A stretch of 64,000 nt of DNA. Source: Levilactobacillus suantsaiihabitans (GTDB lineage Bacteria > Bacillota > Bacilli > Lactobacillales > Lactobacillaceae). The stretch lies in NCBI RefSeq assembly GCF_004745505.1, contig NZ_RKLX01000003.1:62001-126000 (forward strand). The letters are read 5' to 3'. Made by a program: the position numbers and the translations under genes. Of this stretch, positions 9,013 through 17,264 are shown one piece after another (position 1 is the first letter of the stretch; each line of letters opens with the position of its first letter). Below the pieces are notes generated by a model, which saw nothing but the letters and a program-made list of their open reading frames with translations, was not told the origin of the DNA and made no database searches.

Positions 9013-9531
9013 TTACTGTTCAGTAGCGAGTTTCGAATAGATAGCCGCGTCAGCAAAGCCCGTGGTGACGGGGATGTGCTGGCGTAAGATGCCATCCAAA
9101 TGGTAGTGGTTGCGCTCGGCGACCTGACGGCTAGGGTGGTTGGCGGTAGCCGCTAAAATGTTTAGCTTGACCAGGTTCAGTTGGTCGAAGCCAACCGTTT
9201 CCACCTGCGCCAGGCTGCGGGAAATGACCCCTTGGCCGCGGAAATCGCGCCCGAGCCAGTAGCCCACGTCGGCGTGGCGGTCCTGAAAGTTGTGCAGGTC
9301 GATCATGCCGGCGGGCTGGTCGTCCACCCAGATGACGGCTAGCCAGAGCTGCTTGTCGGCGATACGGCCCTGACAGTAGCGCAAGAAGATGCGCTCGTCA
9401 GCCACCGATTGGGTTGTTGCTGCCCAGGGGAGCCAGCGGGCTAGATGAGTTCGGTCTTGTTGAATCAGGGCAAATAGGGCCGGCGCGTCCGCCACATCCG
9501 GCGTGCGCAGGTCGATTTTTAATTGGGTCAT
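9013..9531 (-). CDS. GNAT-family N-acetyltransferase (RimJ/RimL type)
   Basis: A 172-residue acetyl-CoA-dependent acetyltransferase. The N-terminal LRTPDVADAPALFALI, the central PAGMIDLHNF and VGYWLGRDFRGQGVISRSL (the acetyl-CoA pyrophosphate loop, R-G-Q-G) are typical of the RimJ/RimL group that modifies ribosomal proteins or amine substrates. ATG 9531 follows GAGGTGAGGTA. The gene converges on the SDR gene and shares its terminator. The substrate is unknown. Confidence 0.85.
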   Translation of the reverse strand: MTQLKIDLRTPDVADAPALFALIQQDRTHLARWLPWAATTQSVADERIFLRYCQGRIADKQLWLAVIWVDDQPAGMIDLHNFQDRHADVGYWLGRDFRGQGVISRSLAQVETVGFDQLNLVKLNILAATANHPSRQVAERNHYHLDGILRQHIPVTTGFADAAIYSKLATEQ

Positions 9532-9635
9532 TACCTCACCTCACGAACCTTTTCTCCCGTTATACACGCTACTAAAGGGAAAGTCAACGCTAGCTCATCG
9601 GGGGCTCGTTGTGATTGGCACCCGTTTTATACAAA

Positions 9636-9668
9636 AAAAACGGCCAGGACCTGGTCCCAGCCGTTGCG
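9636..9668 (-). terminator. Terminator of mntH
   Basis: On the minus strand AACGGCTGGGACC and GGTCCTGGCCGTT form a stem followed by a T run (A run at 9633-9640 on the plus strand). Confidence 0.8.
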
Positions 9669-9676
9669 TGGTGTGC

Positions 9677-11053
9677 TTACTTGACGATGCCCACCGTATT
9701 TAAAATCAGATAAACGTTTAAGATAATCAAGATGACCGCGATGATCCAGCCAAGCACCTTACTCCAGGTCCGGTTGACGAATTCGCCCATCAGGTCCTTG
9801 CTACTGGTGAAGATGACCAGCGGAATCATGGCAAATGGCAACGCGATACTTAAGAAGACTTGGGAGAACGTCAGGAGGTTTTCAATCTTCGCTTCATTAC
9901 CGTGGTAGATGATGGCGAAGATGATGACTGGCGTCACGGACAACAGCCGGGTGAGCAACCGTTGTGCCCACAGTGGCATCTTCAGGTTGATGAACCCTTC
10001 CATGATGATTTGCCCAGCCAGCGTCCCGGTGATGGTTGAACTTTGCCCGGATGATAAGAGGGCTAAGGCGAACAGCATACTCAGGATAGGACTGGCGATG
10101 GCGCCGACGATTTGGCTATCGCTCAACGCGTTGAACAGGTCGACGAAGCGGCCCAGGTCACTGTCGGTGCCAAAGAACAAGGCGGCCCCCAAAATCAGCA
10201 ACAGACTGTTGACGACGAAGGCCAACGTCAATTGAATGTTGGAATCAATCGTGGTGAACTTGATGGCTTGGGCCACACTCTTGCGGTCCTTACGATCAAA
10301 GCTCCGGGTCTGCGAAATCGATGACCCCAGGTACAAGTCATGGGGCATCACCGTCGCCCCGACGATCCCTAAGGACAGGTAGAGCATGCCGTGGTTAGTT
10401 ACGACCTTGCTGGAAGGCAGGTAGCCTTGAAGCACTTCCCCCATGTGGGGTTGGGCCAAAATCACTTCGTACAAGAAGACGAAGAGGATAACGGCGACCA
10501 AGGTGGCGACGATGGCTTCGATCTTTCTGAAGCCTAACTTCATCAAGACCAGCAGGACCAAGACGTCCATGGCGGTGATGATGATACCGACAATCAATGG
10601 GAAGCCGAACAACAGCTTCAAGGCGATGGCCGACCCAATGATTTCGGCGATATCCGTGGCCATGATGGCCAGCTCGGTGATGATCCACAGGACAAATCCC
10701 GTGCGCTTGCCGGTCCGTTCCCGGGTCAGTTGCGCCAGGTCTTTGCCGGTCACAATCCCCAGTCGCGCGGACATGGCTTGTAGCAACATGGCAACCAAAC
10801 TAGAGAGCAAGACCACCGTCAGCAGCGTGTACTTGTACTGGGCACCACCGGCGATCGACGTGATCCAGTTCCCGGGGTCCATGTACCCGACGGCAATCAG
10901 CGCACCAGGGCCGGTATAGGCCATCAGTGTGCGCCAGAAGCCCGCATTTTGCGGAACCTCCACCGTGCCGTTGACTTCATCCAGACTCTTCTGGTCGTTG
11001 CCAGTGGACTGGATCATATGGTGCTTCTTCTCGTTGGTTTCATGATTCTTCAT
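9677..11053 (-). CDS. mntH: Nramp-family Mn2+/divalent metal:H+ symporter
   Basis: Proton-coupled importer of manganese and related divalent metals. Lactobacilli rely on high manganese for oxidative defence, so this is a core function. The protein has 458 residues with a hydrophilic N-terminus of about 35 residues and 11 predicted membrane helices. The metal-binding DPGNW of helix 1 ([13 protein letters not shown]) and MPHD of helix 6 ([11 protein letters not shown]) are both present. ATG 11053 lies behind AGAGGGA. A strong promoter lies about 160 bp upstream (11212-11239, minus strand), giving a long leader in which I did not find the yybP-ykoY manganese riboswitch signature. Confidence 0.95.
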   Translation of the reverse strand: MKNHETNEKKHHMIQSTGNDQKSLDEVNGTVEVPQNAGFWRTLMAYTGPGALIAVGYMDPGNWITSIAGGAQYKYTLLTVVLLSSLVAMLLQAMSARLGIVTGKDLAQLTRERTGKRTGFVLWIITELAIMATDIAEIIGSAIALKLLFGFPLIVGIIITAMDVLVLLVLMKLGFRKIEAIVATLVAVILFVFLYEVILAQPHMGEVLQGYLPSSKVVTNHGMLYLSLGIVGATVMPHDLYLGSSISQTRSFDRKDRKSVAQAIKFTTIDSNIQLTLAFVVNSLLLILGAALFFGTDSDLGRFVDLFNALSDSQIVGAIASPILSMLFALALLSSGQSSTITGTLAGQIIMEGFINLKMPLWAQRLLTRLLSVTPVIIFAIIYHGNEAKIENLLTFSQVFLSIALPFAMIPLVIFTSSKDLMGEFVNRTWSKVLGWIIAVILIILNVYLILNTVGIVK

Positions 11054-11211
11054 AAAATCCCTCTTTTCTATTGGCTTAGAAATTCAGGTAGTCGAATTGA
11101 CTTTCTGCTTTTCCTGGTAAACGCGTTGTCGCGTCAGCGTGGCGAAAATGGTGCGAATAATGGCAAAATTTACGAAACTGACGATAATGACGCGCTTCAA
11201 TTCCATCAGTA

Positions 11212-11239
11212 AGTATAGGCCATTTAGCCGCAATGTCAA
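11212..11239 (-). promoter_or_regulatory. Promoter of mntH
   Basis: Minus strand TTGACA (11234-11239), 16-bp spacer, TATACT (11212-11217). The leader to the start codon is about 150 nt. An MntR site is possible but I could not point to one. Confidence 0.65.
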
Positions 11240-11583
11240 CCGTGTTGGGGATAATTTTTGGCAGGCCAAAAAACATTTTATATCAAAGCAATTAACTTTT
11301 TTAACCCATTGTCGGGCGGTCTAGCGCGGATAGGGATTTTTATGGTGCCGTTTCCATGCGTTCCCCACCAAACTGTGTGAATTCTGCACAAAATAGTAAC
11401 GGGATTGACGGCGGCGGTGAATTGGTGGCAGGACCTAATGACAGGATTAGCCGCAGCTTAAATGAATAGGAAAAAACTTTTTTCGGCCAAAAGGTGGTGG
11501 CCCTGACAGATTGCGTCAGCGACTAGGTGTAAAAGCAAATTAGACGATTGGTTTCGACCGTTTCATAACAAATGGCAGATGAC
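11240..11583. other. Non-coding stretch between mntH and degV
   Basis: No supported gene, repeat copy or RNA in this part of the divergent intergenic region. It is A/T-rich near mntH and otherwise unremarkable. Confidence 0.5.
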
Positions 11584-11616
11584 CTAGTTTTCAAAACTAG
11601 ATGATTGCGCTATAAT
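11584..11616 (+). promoter_or_regulatory. degV promoter overlapped by a perfect palindrome
   Basis: CTAGTTTTCAAAACTAG (11584-11600) is a 17-bp perfect palindrome covering the -35 (TTTTCA, 11588-11593). The -10 TATAAT is at 11611-11616 with a 17-bp spacer. The geometry is that of a repressor operator. Confidence 0.65.
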
Positions 11617-11663
11617 AGCAGTTATCATCAAAACGTGAAACTAGCAGAAATGAGGTAACTCCT

Positions 11664-12518
11664 ATGCAACCAGAAAAAATCGCCATTTTAGTGGATTCGT
11701 GTTCCGACGTCCCGGCAGATGTGTTGAAAGCTGCCGATATGGCGTTGATGCCGATGAACGTGATCTTTCGCGACCGGGTCTATGAGGACCGCCTAACGAT
11801 CACGCCGGCCGAATTTTACCGGCGCCAGGCCACTGAACCGGCGACGACCGCCAGTCCTACGGGTAAAATGATCGTGGACGCCTTCGACCGGATTCAGGCG
11901 TCGGGATACACTCACGTGATTGCCGTGTGCATTTCCGCGGCGCTATCGGGGACCTTTCAAGAGACCCAGCTGTTAGCGGCCGATTCACCGCTGACGGTCC
12001 ACGTCATCAATACCCGTAGCGTGGGGATCGGTAGTGGTTTTGCGGCCATCTACGCGGCGCAATTGCGGGATGCCGGCCACAGCTTTGACCAGATTGTTCA
12101 AGAGGTCGAACGCGTCACGGCGCAGACCAAGGTCTTCTTCTACGTGCCCAGTCTGAAATACCTCCAGGCGGGTGGGCGCATTGGCAAGGTTGCCGGCATG
12201 GCCGGGACCTTACTGAACGTGAAGCCCATTATTTCCTGTGATGCGGAAGGAGTCTACTACCCGATCGCCAAGGTCCGCGGCGAGAAGCGAACTATCACAA
12301 AATTACTGGCGTTGATCGATGCGGCCGTGGGGGATGCCCAGCACGTCAACATCGCCGTGTGCGATGGCGCCAATCCCGAGTTGCGCCAAGACGTCCTAGC
12401 TCGGCTTCAGACCAAGTATCCGCAGGTCGCCCACTGGTATGCTGGCGACGTGTCGCCCGCCCTCGGCGTCCACACGGGCCCTGGTCTCATCGGCGTCGGC
12501 GTCCAGGTCCTGGACTGA
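11664..12518 (+). CDS. DegV-family fatty-acid-binding protein
   Basis: DegV proteins bind long-chain fatty acids; the FakB subset presents them to the kinase FakA for phospholipid synthesis. The 284-residue protein shows the family hallmarks: ILVDSCSDVPADV at the N-terminus, TASPTG (residues about 63-68), the ISAALSGTFQ loop, and the C-terminal SPALGVHTGPGLIGVGV. ATG 11664 follows GAGGTAACTCCT. No FakA kinase gene is nearby, so the protein would work with a kinase encoded elsewhere. The promoter carries a palindromic operator candidate at 11584-11600. A structured C element begins directly after the stop. Confidence 0.9.
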   Translation: MQPEKIAILVDSCSDVPADVLKAADMALMPMNVIFRDRVYEDRLTITPAEFYRRQATEPATTASPTGKMIVDAFDRIQASGYTHVIAVCISAALSGTFQETQLLAADSPLTVHVINTRSVGIGSGFAAIYAAQLRDAGHSFDQIVQEVERVTAQTKVFFYVPSLKYLQAGGRIGKVAGMAGTLLNVKPIISCDAEGVYYPIAKVRGEKRTITKLLALIDAAVGDAQHVNIAVCDGANPELRQDVLARLQTKYPQVAHWYAGDVSPALGVHTGPGLIGVGVQVLD

Positions 12519-12524
12519 AAAAAG

Positions 12525-12650
12525 AGTGTGACAACTGGCGGTTAACTGGCGAGCATTAACGGTGATAGACGGATAATCCTGGTTTTGGATTATTTGTCTA
12601 TCAGTGTTAAGCGGAACCAGTTGCCAGTTGGCACACGTTTCGGCTATGTG
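12525..12650 (+). repeat. Structured 3' element C, copy 1 (after degV)
   Basis: Outer stem AACTGGC...AACTGG pairs with CCAGTT..GCCAGTT; inner hairpin GATAGACGGATAATCC pairs with GGATTATTTGTCTATC. Conserved single-stranded stretches: GCGAGCATTAA, TTAAGCGGAACC, CACGTTTCGGCTATGT. The usual terminal hairpin is replaced by A-module sequence. Confidence 0.75.
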
Positions 12651-12674
12651 GCCATCTTGAGACGCGGGTTCCAG

Positions 12675-13047
12675 GCTGGCCGCCTACCGTTCGCCAAATG
12701 CGAGTCGGAATGCCGGGACAAACTAGGTAATGGCCCTCTACGCAATCCATCCGATCATCTCTGTCAGACCTGTCGTGCAGACCCGACTGTGTTGCGACCG
12801 CGGCCAACTGGCACTAACCAGCTTCACCGATTGCTGCTGACAGGCACCACCGTAGCCGAGAGTTCGCCAAATATGGGCTCAGTCGTGGGAGTTCCCTTAA
12901 CGGTGGGCTTTACCGTTTAGGGAACTGGCGTCTTTGAGACGCGGGTTTCGGCTCAAAGCGAGATTGAGACCGCCCTTTGGCTCAATCGGTCCGCTCACCA
13001 CGTTCCAGTCCCATATTTGGCGAACGGTAGGCGGCCATTATCTCCCC
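12675..13047 (-). repeat. Module A copy (complete) plus a stray A left end
   Basis: P1 is perfect over 16 bp: GTTCGCCAAATATGGG (12862-12877) with CCCATATTTGGCGAAC (13010-13025). P4: AGTTCCCTTAACGGT (12890-12904) with ACCGTTTAGGGAACT (12912-12926). P2: GATTGAG with CTCAATC (12962-12987). A separate partial left arm of A lies at 12678-12720. There is no B module and no terminal inverted repeat. Confidence 0.8.
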
Positions 13048-13079
13048 TGTAGTAAGCGTTGGGTCGGAGACGACAAAAA

Positions 13080-13212
13080 AGCCACGAGAAGAGTCGTGGC
13101 TTGAGGGGGGATACGAGCAGGGTTAGATACTTTGGGGGAGTGCTAATTGCTGCTCGTAAAGAGTATTAAGATTTGGTACGACTTCGTTAGTAACACTCGT
13201 TGTTACTAACTT
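13080..13212 (-). ncRNA. Predicted small RNA 1 with a C-rich loop
   Basis: A minus-strand promoter (TTGCAC 13242-13247, 17 bp, TACACT 13219-13224) would start an RNA near 13212. It would carry a 10-bp hairpin or operator (GTTAGTAACA/TGTTACTAAC, 13186-13210), a stem TACGAGCAG/CTGCTCGTA (13112-13120 with 13150-13158) and a loop containing GCACTCCCCCAAAG, then CCCCCC and a terminator (GCCACGA/TCGTGGC, 13081-13101, T run on the minus strand). No ATG-initiated reading frame is present. The loop motif is shared with the RNA at 14478-14628. The sequence shows a complete transcription unit; expression is inferred. Confidence 0.65.
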
Positions 13213-13218
13213 GATTGT

Positions 13219-13247
13219 AGTGTAACGCCAATGGCGATTAGGTGCAA
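13219..13247 (-). promoter_or_regulatory. Promoter of predicted small RNA 1
   Basis: TTGCAC - 17 bp - TACACT on the minus strand. The perfect inverted repeat at 13186-13210 covers the predicted start, so it may be an operator as well as an RNA hairpin. Confidence 0.55.
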
Positions 13248-13316
13248 TTGATTGGTTTCATAAATTTACTAATAACGGCGTTGGCTGTCAATCGTTGGTA
13301 AGCTGAATGGTGGTTT

Positions 13317-13415
13317 CCACCTGATAAGGCCATTGCCAGACCAATTCTTCAAAAAAACAGGTGTATGCGAATCGCAGCTACGGACCGGTCTTATCAGGTT
13401 TGTGGCCGCTTTTTC
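13317..13415 (+). other. Long imperfect inverted repeat, possible RNA or terminator
   Basis: CCACCTGATAAGGCC near 13318 can pair with GGTCTTATCAGGTTTGTGG near 13391, followed by CCGCTTTTTCATTT. It lies between predicted small RNA 1 and dedA, with no gene to terminate on the plus strand, so it may be a short structured transcript. Confidence 0.35.
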
Positions 13416-13644
13416 ATTTGGTGGTGATAAATTTCCGATGATAACTTGCTGACAAATTAATTTGACCTTCTATAATGGAAATAGTCAGTTGAGTAGCGTT
13501 AGTCACCGGCGACACTTGCCAAAAAGCGGCGACAGGGGAGCGAGATCGGTCAAGGTTAAAACCGTTTACATAAAATTAGCAAGTTGACGGACCGTTTGAC
13601 GACCTACCGAAGGGGTAGCGGTGAAATTTACTGGTGGTTTTGAC

Positions 13645-13672
13645 TTACCAGCGACCGTTAACCATTTATAAT
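13645..13672 (+). promoter_or_regulatory. Candidate promoter of the DedA gene
   Basis: TTACCA (13645-13650), 16 bp, TATAAT (13667-13672), about 145 bp before the GTG start. Confidence 0.4.
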
Positions 13673-13818
13673 AATGATTATAGAAAAGTCACGGCTAGCA
13701 AGCGCCGAAGTCGCCTGACCGACCGGCTACGCGGCAATTACCGACTGAAGGTGACGGCAGGCGGGGGTCACAAAACGCAAAGTGAGGCCGTTAAAATAAC
13801 GAATGAGGAGGTGGACCC

Positions 13819-14460
13819 GTGAGTCTAATCGCATTGATTTGGGAGGTCGTTTGGCACCCCCTAACCGTCCTAGTTCCCCTGACCAATCAGTTGGGGACGG
13901 GAATTTATCCGGTCTTATTTTTTCTGATTTTTTTGGAGTCGGGCATGTTGATTTTTTCCTTTATCCCCGGGCAATCGTTACTGTTTATGATGGGGTCGAT
14001 TGCGGCTTATCCCCAGTCACGGCTGAACATCTGGTGGCTGATCGTCATGTTCACGCTGGCGGCGACGGCTGGGTCGGCGGTCAAGTATCTGACCACCCGC
14101 AAGTGGGGCGACTATCAGGAGAAATTGATTCAGCGCTTGCCGGAACAAAAGGTGGCGCGGGCAACGGCGGTCTTTACCAACAATGAAGACCAGACCTTAC
14201 TGATAGGGCGGTTTATCCCGTTTGTCGGCCTGTTTGTGCCCATCATCGCCGGCACAACGGACATGGACTGGCGACAGTTTCGCTTCTTAAACCTACTGGG
14301 GAGCTTCATCTGGGTCGTCAGCTGTTCGGCTGTTGGCTATTTCTTTGGCAACACGCCGTTTATCCGCGAGAACTTCACCTGGCTGTTCTTGGGCCTGCTG
14401 GCGGTGCCGTTTTTGGCGCGCCAAGGCTGGCAGTACTGGCGAAGCACGCGGCGGGGCTAG
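13819..14460 (+). CDS. DedA/VTT-family membrane protein
   Basis: Polytopic membrane protein of 213 residues from the DedA (SNARE-associated, VTT domain) family. Members include lipid transporters such as UptA, which recycles undecaprenyl phosphate, and affect envelope integrity. The family pattern FLIFLESGMLIFSFIPGQSLLFMMG (re-entrant region, about residues 36-60) and RFIPFVGLFVPIIAGTTDMDWRQF (about 133-156) is clear, the second holding the conserved arginine. The GTG start at 13819 has GAGGAGG 7 nt upstream. The gene is flanked by two predicted minus-strand small RNAs. The substrate is unknown. Confidence 0.9.
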   Translation: MSLIALIWEVVWHPLTVLVPLTNQLGTGIYPVLFFLIFLESGMLIFSFIPGQSLLFMMGSIAAYPQSRLNIWWLIVMFTLAATAGSAVKYLTTRKWGDYQEKLIQRLPEQKVARATAVFTNNEDQTLLIGRFIPFVGLFVPIIAGTTDMDWRQFRFLNLLGSFIWVVSCSAVGYFFGNTPFIRENFTWLFLGLLAVPFLARQGWQYWRSTRRG

Positions 14461-14477
14461 ACCCGCCATTTTGGCCA

Positions 14478-14628
14478 AAGAAAAGACCCTAAGTAACATG
14501 CGGATTACTTAGGGCCTCTATTTAGGAATCTGTTAATAAATCACTTGTTTTGGGGGGAGTGCATCTATAGACAGTGATTCCTATCATCTATCACAGTGCT
14601 TAAGGTCAGAACGTATCACGAACCAACT
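14478..14628 (-). ncRNA. Predicted small RNA 2 with a C-rich loop
   Basis: A minus-strand promoter (TTGATA 14658-14663, 17 bp, TATGAT 14635-14640) would start an RNA near 14628. The stem AATCACT/AGTGATT (14539-14545 with 14573-14579) encloses GCACTCCCCCCAAAAC. A competing pairing uses AGGAATC (14524-14530) with GATTCCT (14576-14582), so two folds are possible. A terminator hairpin CCCTAAGTAA/TTACTTAGGG (14488-14514) is followed by TCTTTTCTTT on the minus strand. It converges on dedA. The GCACTCCCCC-AAA core is identical to that of small RNA 1. Confidence 0.65.
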
Positions 14629-14663
14629 ATCCGTATCATAGTGATTTTAAGGTCAGTTATCAA
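14589..14663 (-). promoter_or_regulatory. Tandem promoter repeat upstream of small RNA 2
   Basis: The minus strand carries CTGACCTTAA..CACTATGATA (14634-14656) and CTGACCTTAAGCACTGTGATA (14589-14609), about 45 bp apart. The upstream unit contains the -10 of the TTGATA-17-TATGAT promoter. The repeat may be a regulator site or a duplicated promoter. Confidence 0.45.
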
Positions 14664-15135
14664 GCCAATTGTAACTTATCAAAAATAATGGCTAAAAATC
14701 ACCAATTGCGGTACGCCCGAGTGGTTTGCTTAACTTAGCGGGTGATTAATCAAAAGCGGACGGGCTGGGCGTTAGACGCTGGCTTAGGGTCGCTAGCAGT
14801 GACTTGACCCATTGCGCGCAACCGGTTGGCAATCGGAGTATACCGGTTATGGTGTGGACGTTTGCCCGGAAAGTTAACAAATTTTGATCAAAGTCGACCT
14901 GGGGGACTTGTCCGGATAACCGTGATTTTAACGGTTTTGCCGATTATAAGTTTGCTTATGGATGCATAACGATTTCACAAAAATAGTTGGTGCGTGATGC
15001 ACATTCATCAACCATTTTAATGAAAGTGTGAGGTTTTTGCCGGAAACGACGATTTTTCCGAGACGAAGTCATTTATCTTTCGCTAAGTTTCAAGTAGACT
15101 AGCTGTAGAATCGTTTTTCATGTAGGAGGGTAAAC
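14664..15135 (+). other. Non-coding region upstream of nox
   Basis: No gene or repeat copy. GTGCGTGATGCAC (near 14990) is a small palindrome, and an extended -10-like TGTAGAAT lies near 15102. The ribosome site GTAGGAGGG precedes the ATG at 15136. Confidence 0.4.
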
Positions 15136-16548
15136 ATGAAAGTCATCATTGTTGGTAGTACACACGCTGGCACTAATGCAGCGCTACAAATTTTGCGTGA
15201 TCATCCAGAAACAGATGTAACCATTTACGAACGACACACGAACGTTTCTTTCTTGTCTTGTGGGATTTCACTGTTCCTTGATGGGCAGGTTAAACATCTT
15301 GAGGACATGTTCTATTCTTCACCTGAACAACTTGCGGAAGCCGGGGCAAAAGTTTTGACTCGCCACAACGTGATCAAGATCGACTCAGAAAACAAGTCGG
15401 TCGAAGTCGTGGATATGGAGTCTGGGGACGTTTCAACGGATACTTATGACAAGCTGATCATGGCTACGGGGTCAACCGTGACGGTACCACCGATCTTTGG
15501 TATCGATGAAGATAAGGTTATGCTATGTAAGAACTATGAACAAGCGGTCGCCATTGACAAGGCCGCTGCCGGCAACAAGCGCATTGCCATTGTGGGTGCC
15601 GGTTATATTGGAACGGAATTGGCCGAAAGTTATGCGCGGACGGGCCACGATGTGCAATTGTTCCAGTCGCGTGACATCATTTTGAACCATTACGTCGACA
15701 AGGGCTTGTCCGATCACATCGTCAACATTTTGCAAGACCATGGTGTCAAGGTCTTACTGAACCGGCGCGTCACGTCCTTCACGGGTAATGACGACGGCGA
15801 ACTGGTCATCGAAACCACGAACGGCGACTTCACGGCTGACCTAGCAGTGGTCTGCACCGGGTTCGTGCCTAATACGGAACTCTTACGGGGCCAAGTTGAA
15901 ATGGACCGGCACGGCGCCATCATCATCAACGACTACGTGCAAACGTCTAACCCAGACATTTTCGCCTGTGGGGACGCCAGCGTCGTCAACTTCAACCCAA
16001 CGGGCAAACCAGCCTACACGCCACTGGCTACCAATGCGGTGCGTCAAGGGATGCTGGCCGGGATCAACGTCTTTGGTAACATCCAGAAATACATGGGGAC
16101 CCAAGCGACGTCGGCCATGCAGATCTTCGGGCGGACCTTGGCATCAACCGGGTTGACCATTGACCACGCCGTCAATGCCGGCCTCGATGCCGACATGGTC
16201 ACCTTTGAAGGCACCTGGCGGCCAGGTTACATGCCATCGACAGATGACTTGACCATCAACCTGGTCTACAACCGGGAAAACCGGCGCATCTTAGGTGCCC
16301 AGCTGCTCAGCAAACATGAGGTGGCCCAATCAGCCAACGCCATTTCGATTGCGATTCAAAACCGCAACACGATCGACGACTTGGCCTTCGTGGACATGCT
16401 ATTCAACCCGAACTTCGATGACCCGTTCAACTACCTGAACCTGGTAGCTCAACAGGCCGTGGAAAAGGAAACCAAGCGTGGCAACAACAAGCCACGGTTG
16501 ACGGCGGGGATGGACGCTGATCCTGAATTCGCTGATAAGGAAGACTAA
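15136..16548 (+). CDS. nox: NADH oxidase (probably water-forming), FAD-dependent
   Basis: Soluble flavoprotein of the NADH oxidase/CoA-disulfide reductase family. It oxidises NADH with O2, regenerating NAD+, a main aerobic activity of lactobacilli. The protein has 470 residues. FAD fold VIIVGSTHAGTNAA at the N-terminus; redox-active Cys42 in SFLSCGIS; NADH fold IAIVGAGYIGTELAES (about residues 152-167); second FAD motif PDIFACGDAS (about 273-282); C-terminal dimerisation domain ending in a charged tail. AGGAGGG lies 6 nt before ATG 15136. It is followed directly by a C element with its own terminator, so it is monocistronic. Confidence 0.92.
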   Translation: MKVIIVGSTHAGTNAALQILRDHPETDVTIYERHTNVSFLSCGISLFLDGQVKHLEDMFYSSPEQLAEAGAKVLTRHNVIKIDSENKSVEVVDMESGDVSTDTYDKLIMATGSTVTVPPIFGIDEDKVMLCKNYEQAVAIDKAAAGNKRIAIVGAGYIGTELAESYARTGHDVQLFQSRDIILNHYVDKGLSDHIVNILQDHGVKVLLNRRVTSFTGNDDGELVIETTNGDFTADLAVVCTGFVPNTELLRGQVEMDRHGAIIINDYVQTSNPDIFACGDASVVNFNPTGKPAYTPLATNAVRQGMLAGINVFGNIQKYMGTQATSAMQIFGRTLASTGLTIDHAVNAGLDADMVTFEGTWRPGYMPSTDDLTINLVYNRENRRILGAQLLSKHEVAQSANAISIAIQNRNTIDDLAFVDMLFNPNFDDPFNYLNLVAQQAVEKETKRGNNKPRLTAGMDADPEFADKED

Positions 16549-16559
16549 TACATCGTCTG

Positions 16560-16741
16560 AAAAAGAGAGTGGGCCAAAAGGCGATTAGCCGGCGAGCATT
16601 AAGGCTGCTAACCAAATAATCCTGGGTTTGGATTGTTTGGTTAGTAGTTTTAAGCGGAACCGGCTGCCTTTTGGTGCACGTTTCGGCTATGTAAATGTGA
16701 CGCGAACGAGCCCGGGAGTTTTGTCCCGGGCTCGTTTTTTG
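16560..16741 (+). repeat. Structured 3' element C, copy 2 (after nox), with terminator
   Basis: Best complete copy. Outer stem CCAAAAGGC...AGCCGG with CCGGCT..GCCTTTTGG; inner hairpin CTAACCAAATAATCC with GGATTGTTTGGTTAG; then the conserved CACGTTTCGGCTATGT and the terminator GAGCCCGGGA/TCCCGGGCTC plus TTTTTT (16708-16740). Confidence 0.8.
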
Positions 16742-16872
16742 CTGGGATGATTCGAAGCAAAGATTGTTATAGAATTTGGCTTAATTGCTGGGACTAGTAT
16801 GCGGCATCTTCGAGCTTATACAGCAAGAATACTGACGCAGCGCGGTTTTGAAAACCGGCACGAGCATTTTTC

Positions 16873-16901
16873 TTGGCAAATGATACCCCCTAGGGTATAA
16901 T
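16873..16901 (+). promoter_or_regulatory. trxA promoter with CsoR/CstR-type operator
   Basis: TTGGCA (16873-16878), 17 bp, TATAAT (16896-16901). ATACCC-CCTA-GGGTAT (16883-16898) fills the spacer and overlaps the -10. It is a perfect 6-bp inverted repeat of the kind bound by CsoR-family repressors, one of which is encoded in the same operon. Confidence 0.8.
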
Positions 16902-16937
16902 GAATCCATTGACAAATTTTGAGGAGGAATTTTCCAA

Positions 16938-17264
16938 ATGCAAGCAATCACGAGCAAGGACTTTGAACACGTTGGGGACGACACGGCGGTGACGGTCGTT
17001 GATTTTTGGGCGACCTGGTGTGGCCCATGTAAGATGCAGACACCGGTGTTGGAGCAGCTGGACGAAGAGTACGGTGATCGGGTGAAGTTTGCTTCCCTTG
17101 ACGTCGACCAAAACCAGGAATTGGCACAGTCACTGGGCATCATGAGCATCCCATCCTTAGTGGTCTTCAAGAATGGTATGCCAACGGAAAAAGTCGTCGG
17201 CTTCCACCCCAAGGCGGCCCTCAAGAAGTACATCGACGAGAAGCTGACTGAGGTGAGCGCTTAG
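16938..17264 (+). CDS. trxA: Thioredoxin
   Basis: Cytosolic disulfide reductase of 108 residues with the canonical active site WCGPC at residues 27-31 (DFWATWCGPCKMQTPVLEQL) and the cis-proline loop SIPSLVVFKNG. It would receive electrons from thioredoxin reductase encoded elsewhere. GAGGAGG lies 11 nt before ATG 16938. The stop codon overlaps the start of the CsoR/CstR-like gene by 1 nt, and the operon promoter contains that regulator's likely operator (16883-16898). This arrangement suggests a thioredoxin induced by sulfur/persulfide, copper or another thiol stress rather than the housekeeping copy (inference). Confidence 0.95.
   Translation: MQAITSKDFEHVGDDTAVTVVDFWATWCGPCKMQTPVLEQLDEEYGDRVKFASLDVDQNQELAQSLGIMSIPSLVVFKNGMPTEKVVGFHPKAALKKYIDEKLTEVSA

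Noticed and set aside
11054-11212. yybP-ykoY manganese riboswitch in the mntH leader
   Set aside because: The leader is long enough, but the conserved loop signature of that riboswitch could not be found on the minus strand.
12850-13046. Module A as a tRNA or tRNA-like gene
   Set aside because: The cloverleaf has stems of 7-19 bp with unrelated loop sequences; there is no T-loop consensus, acceptor CCA context or anticodon-arm geometry.
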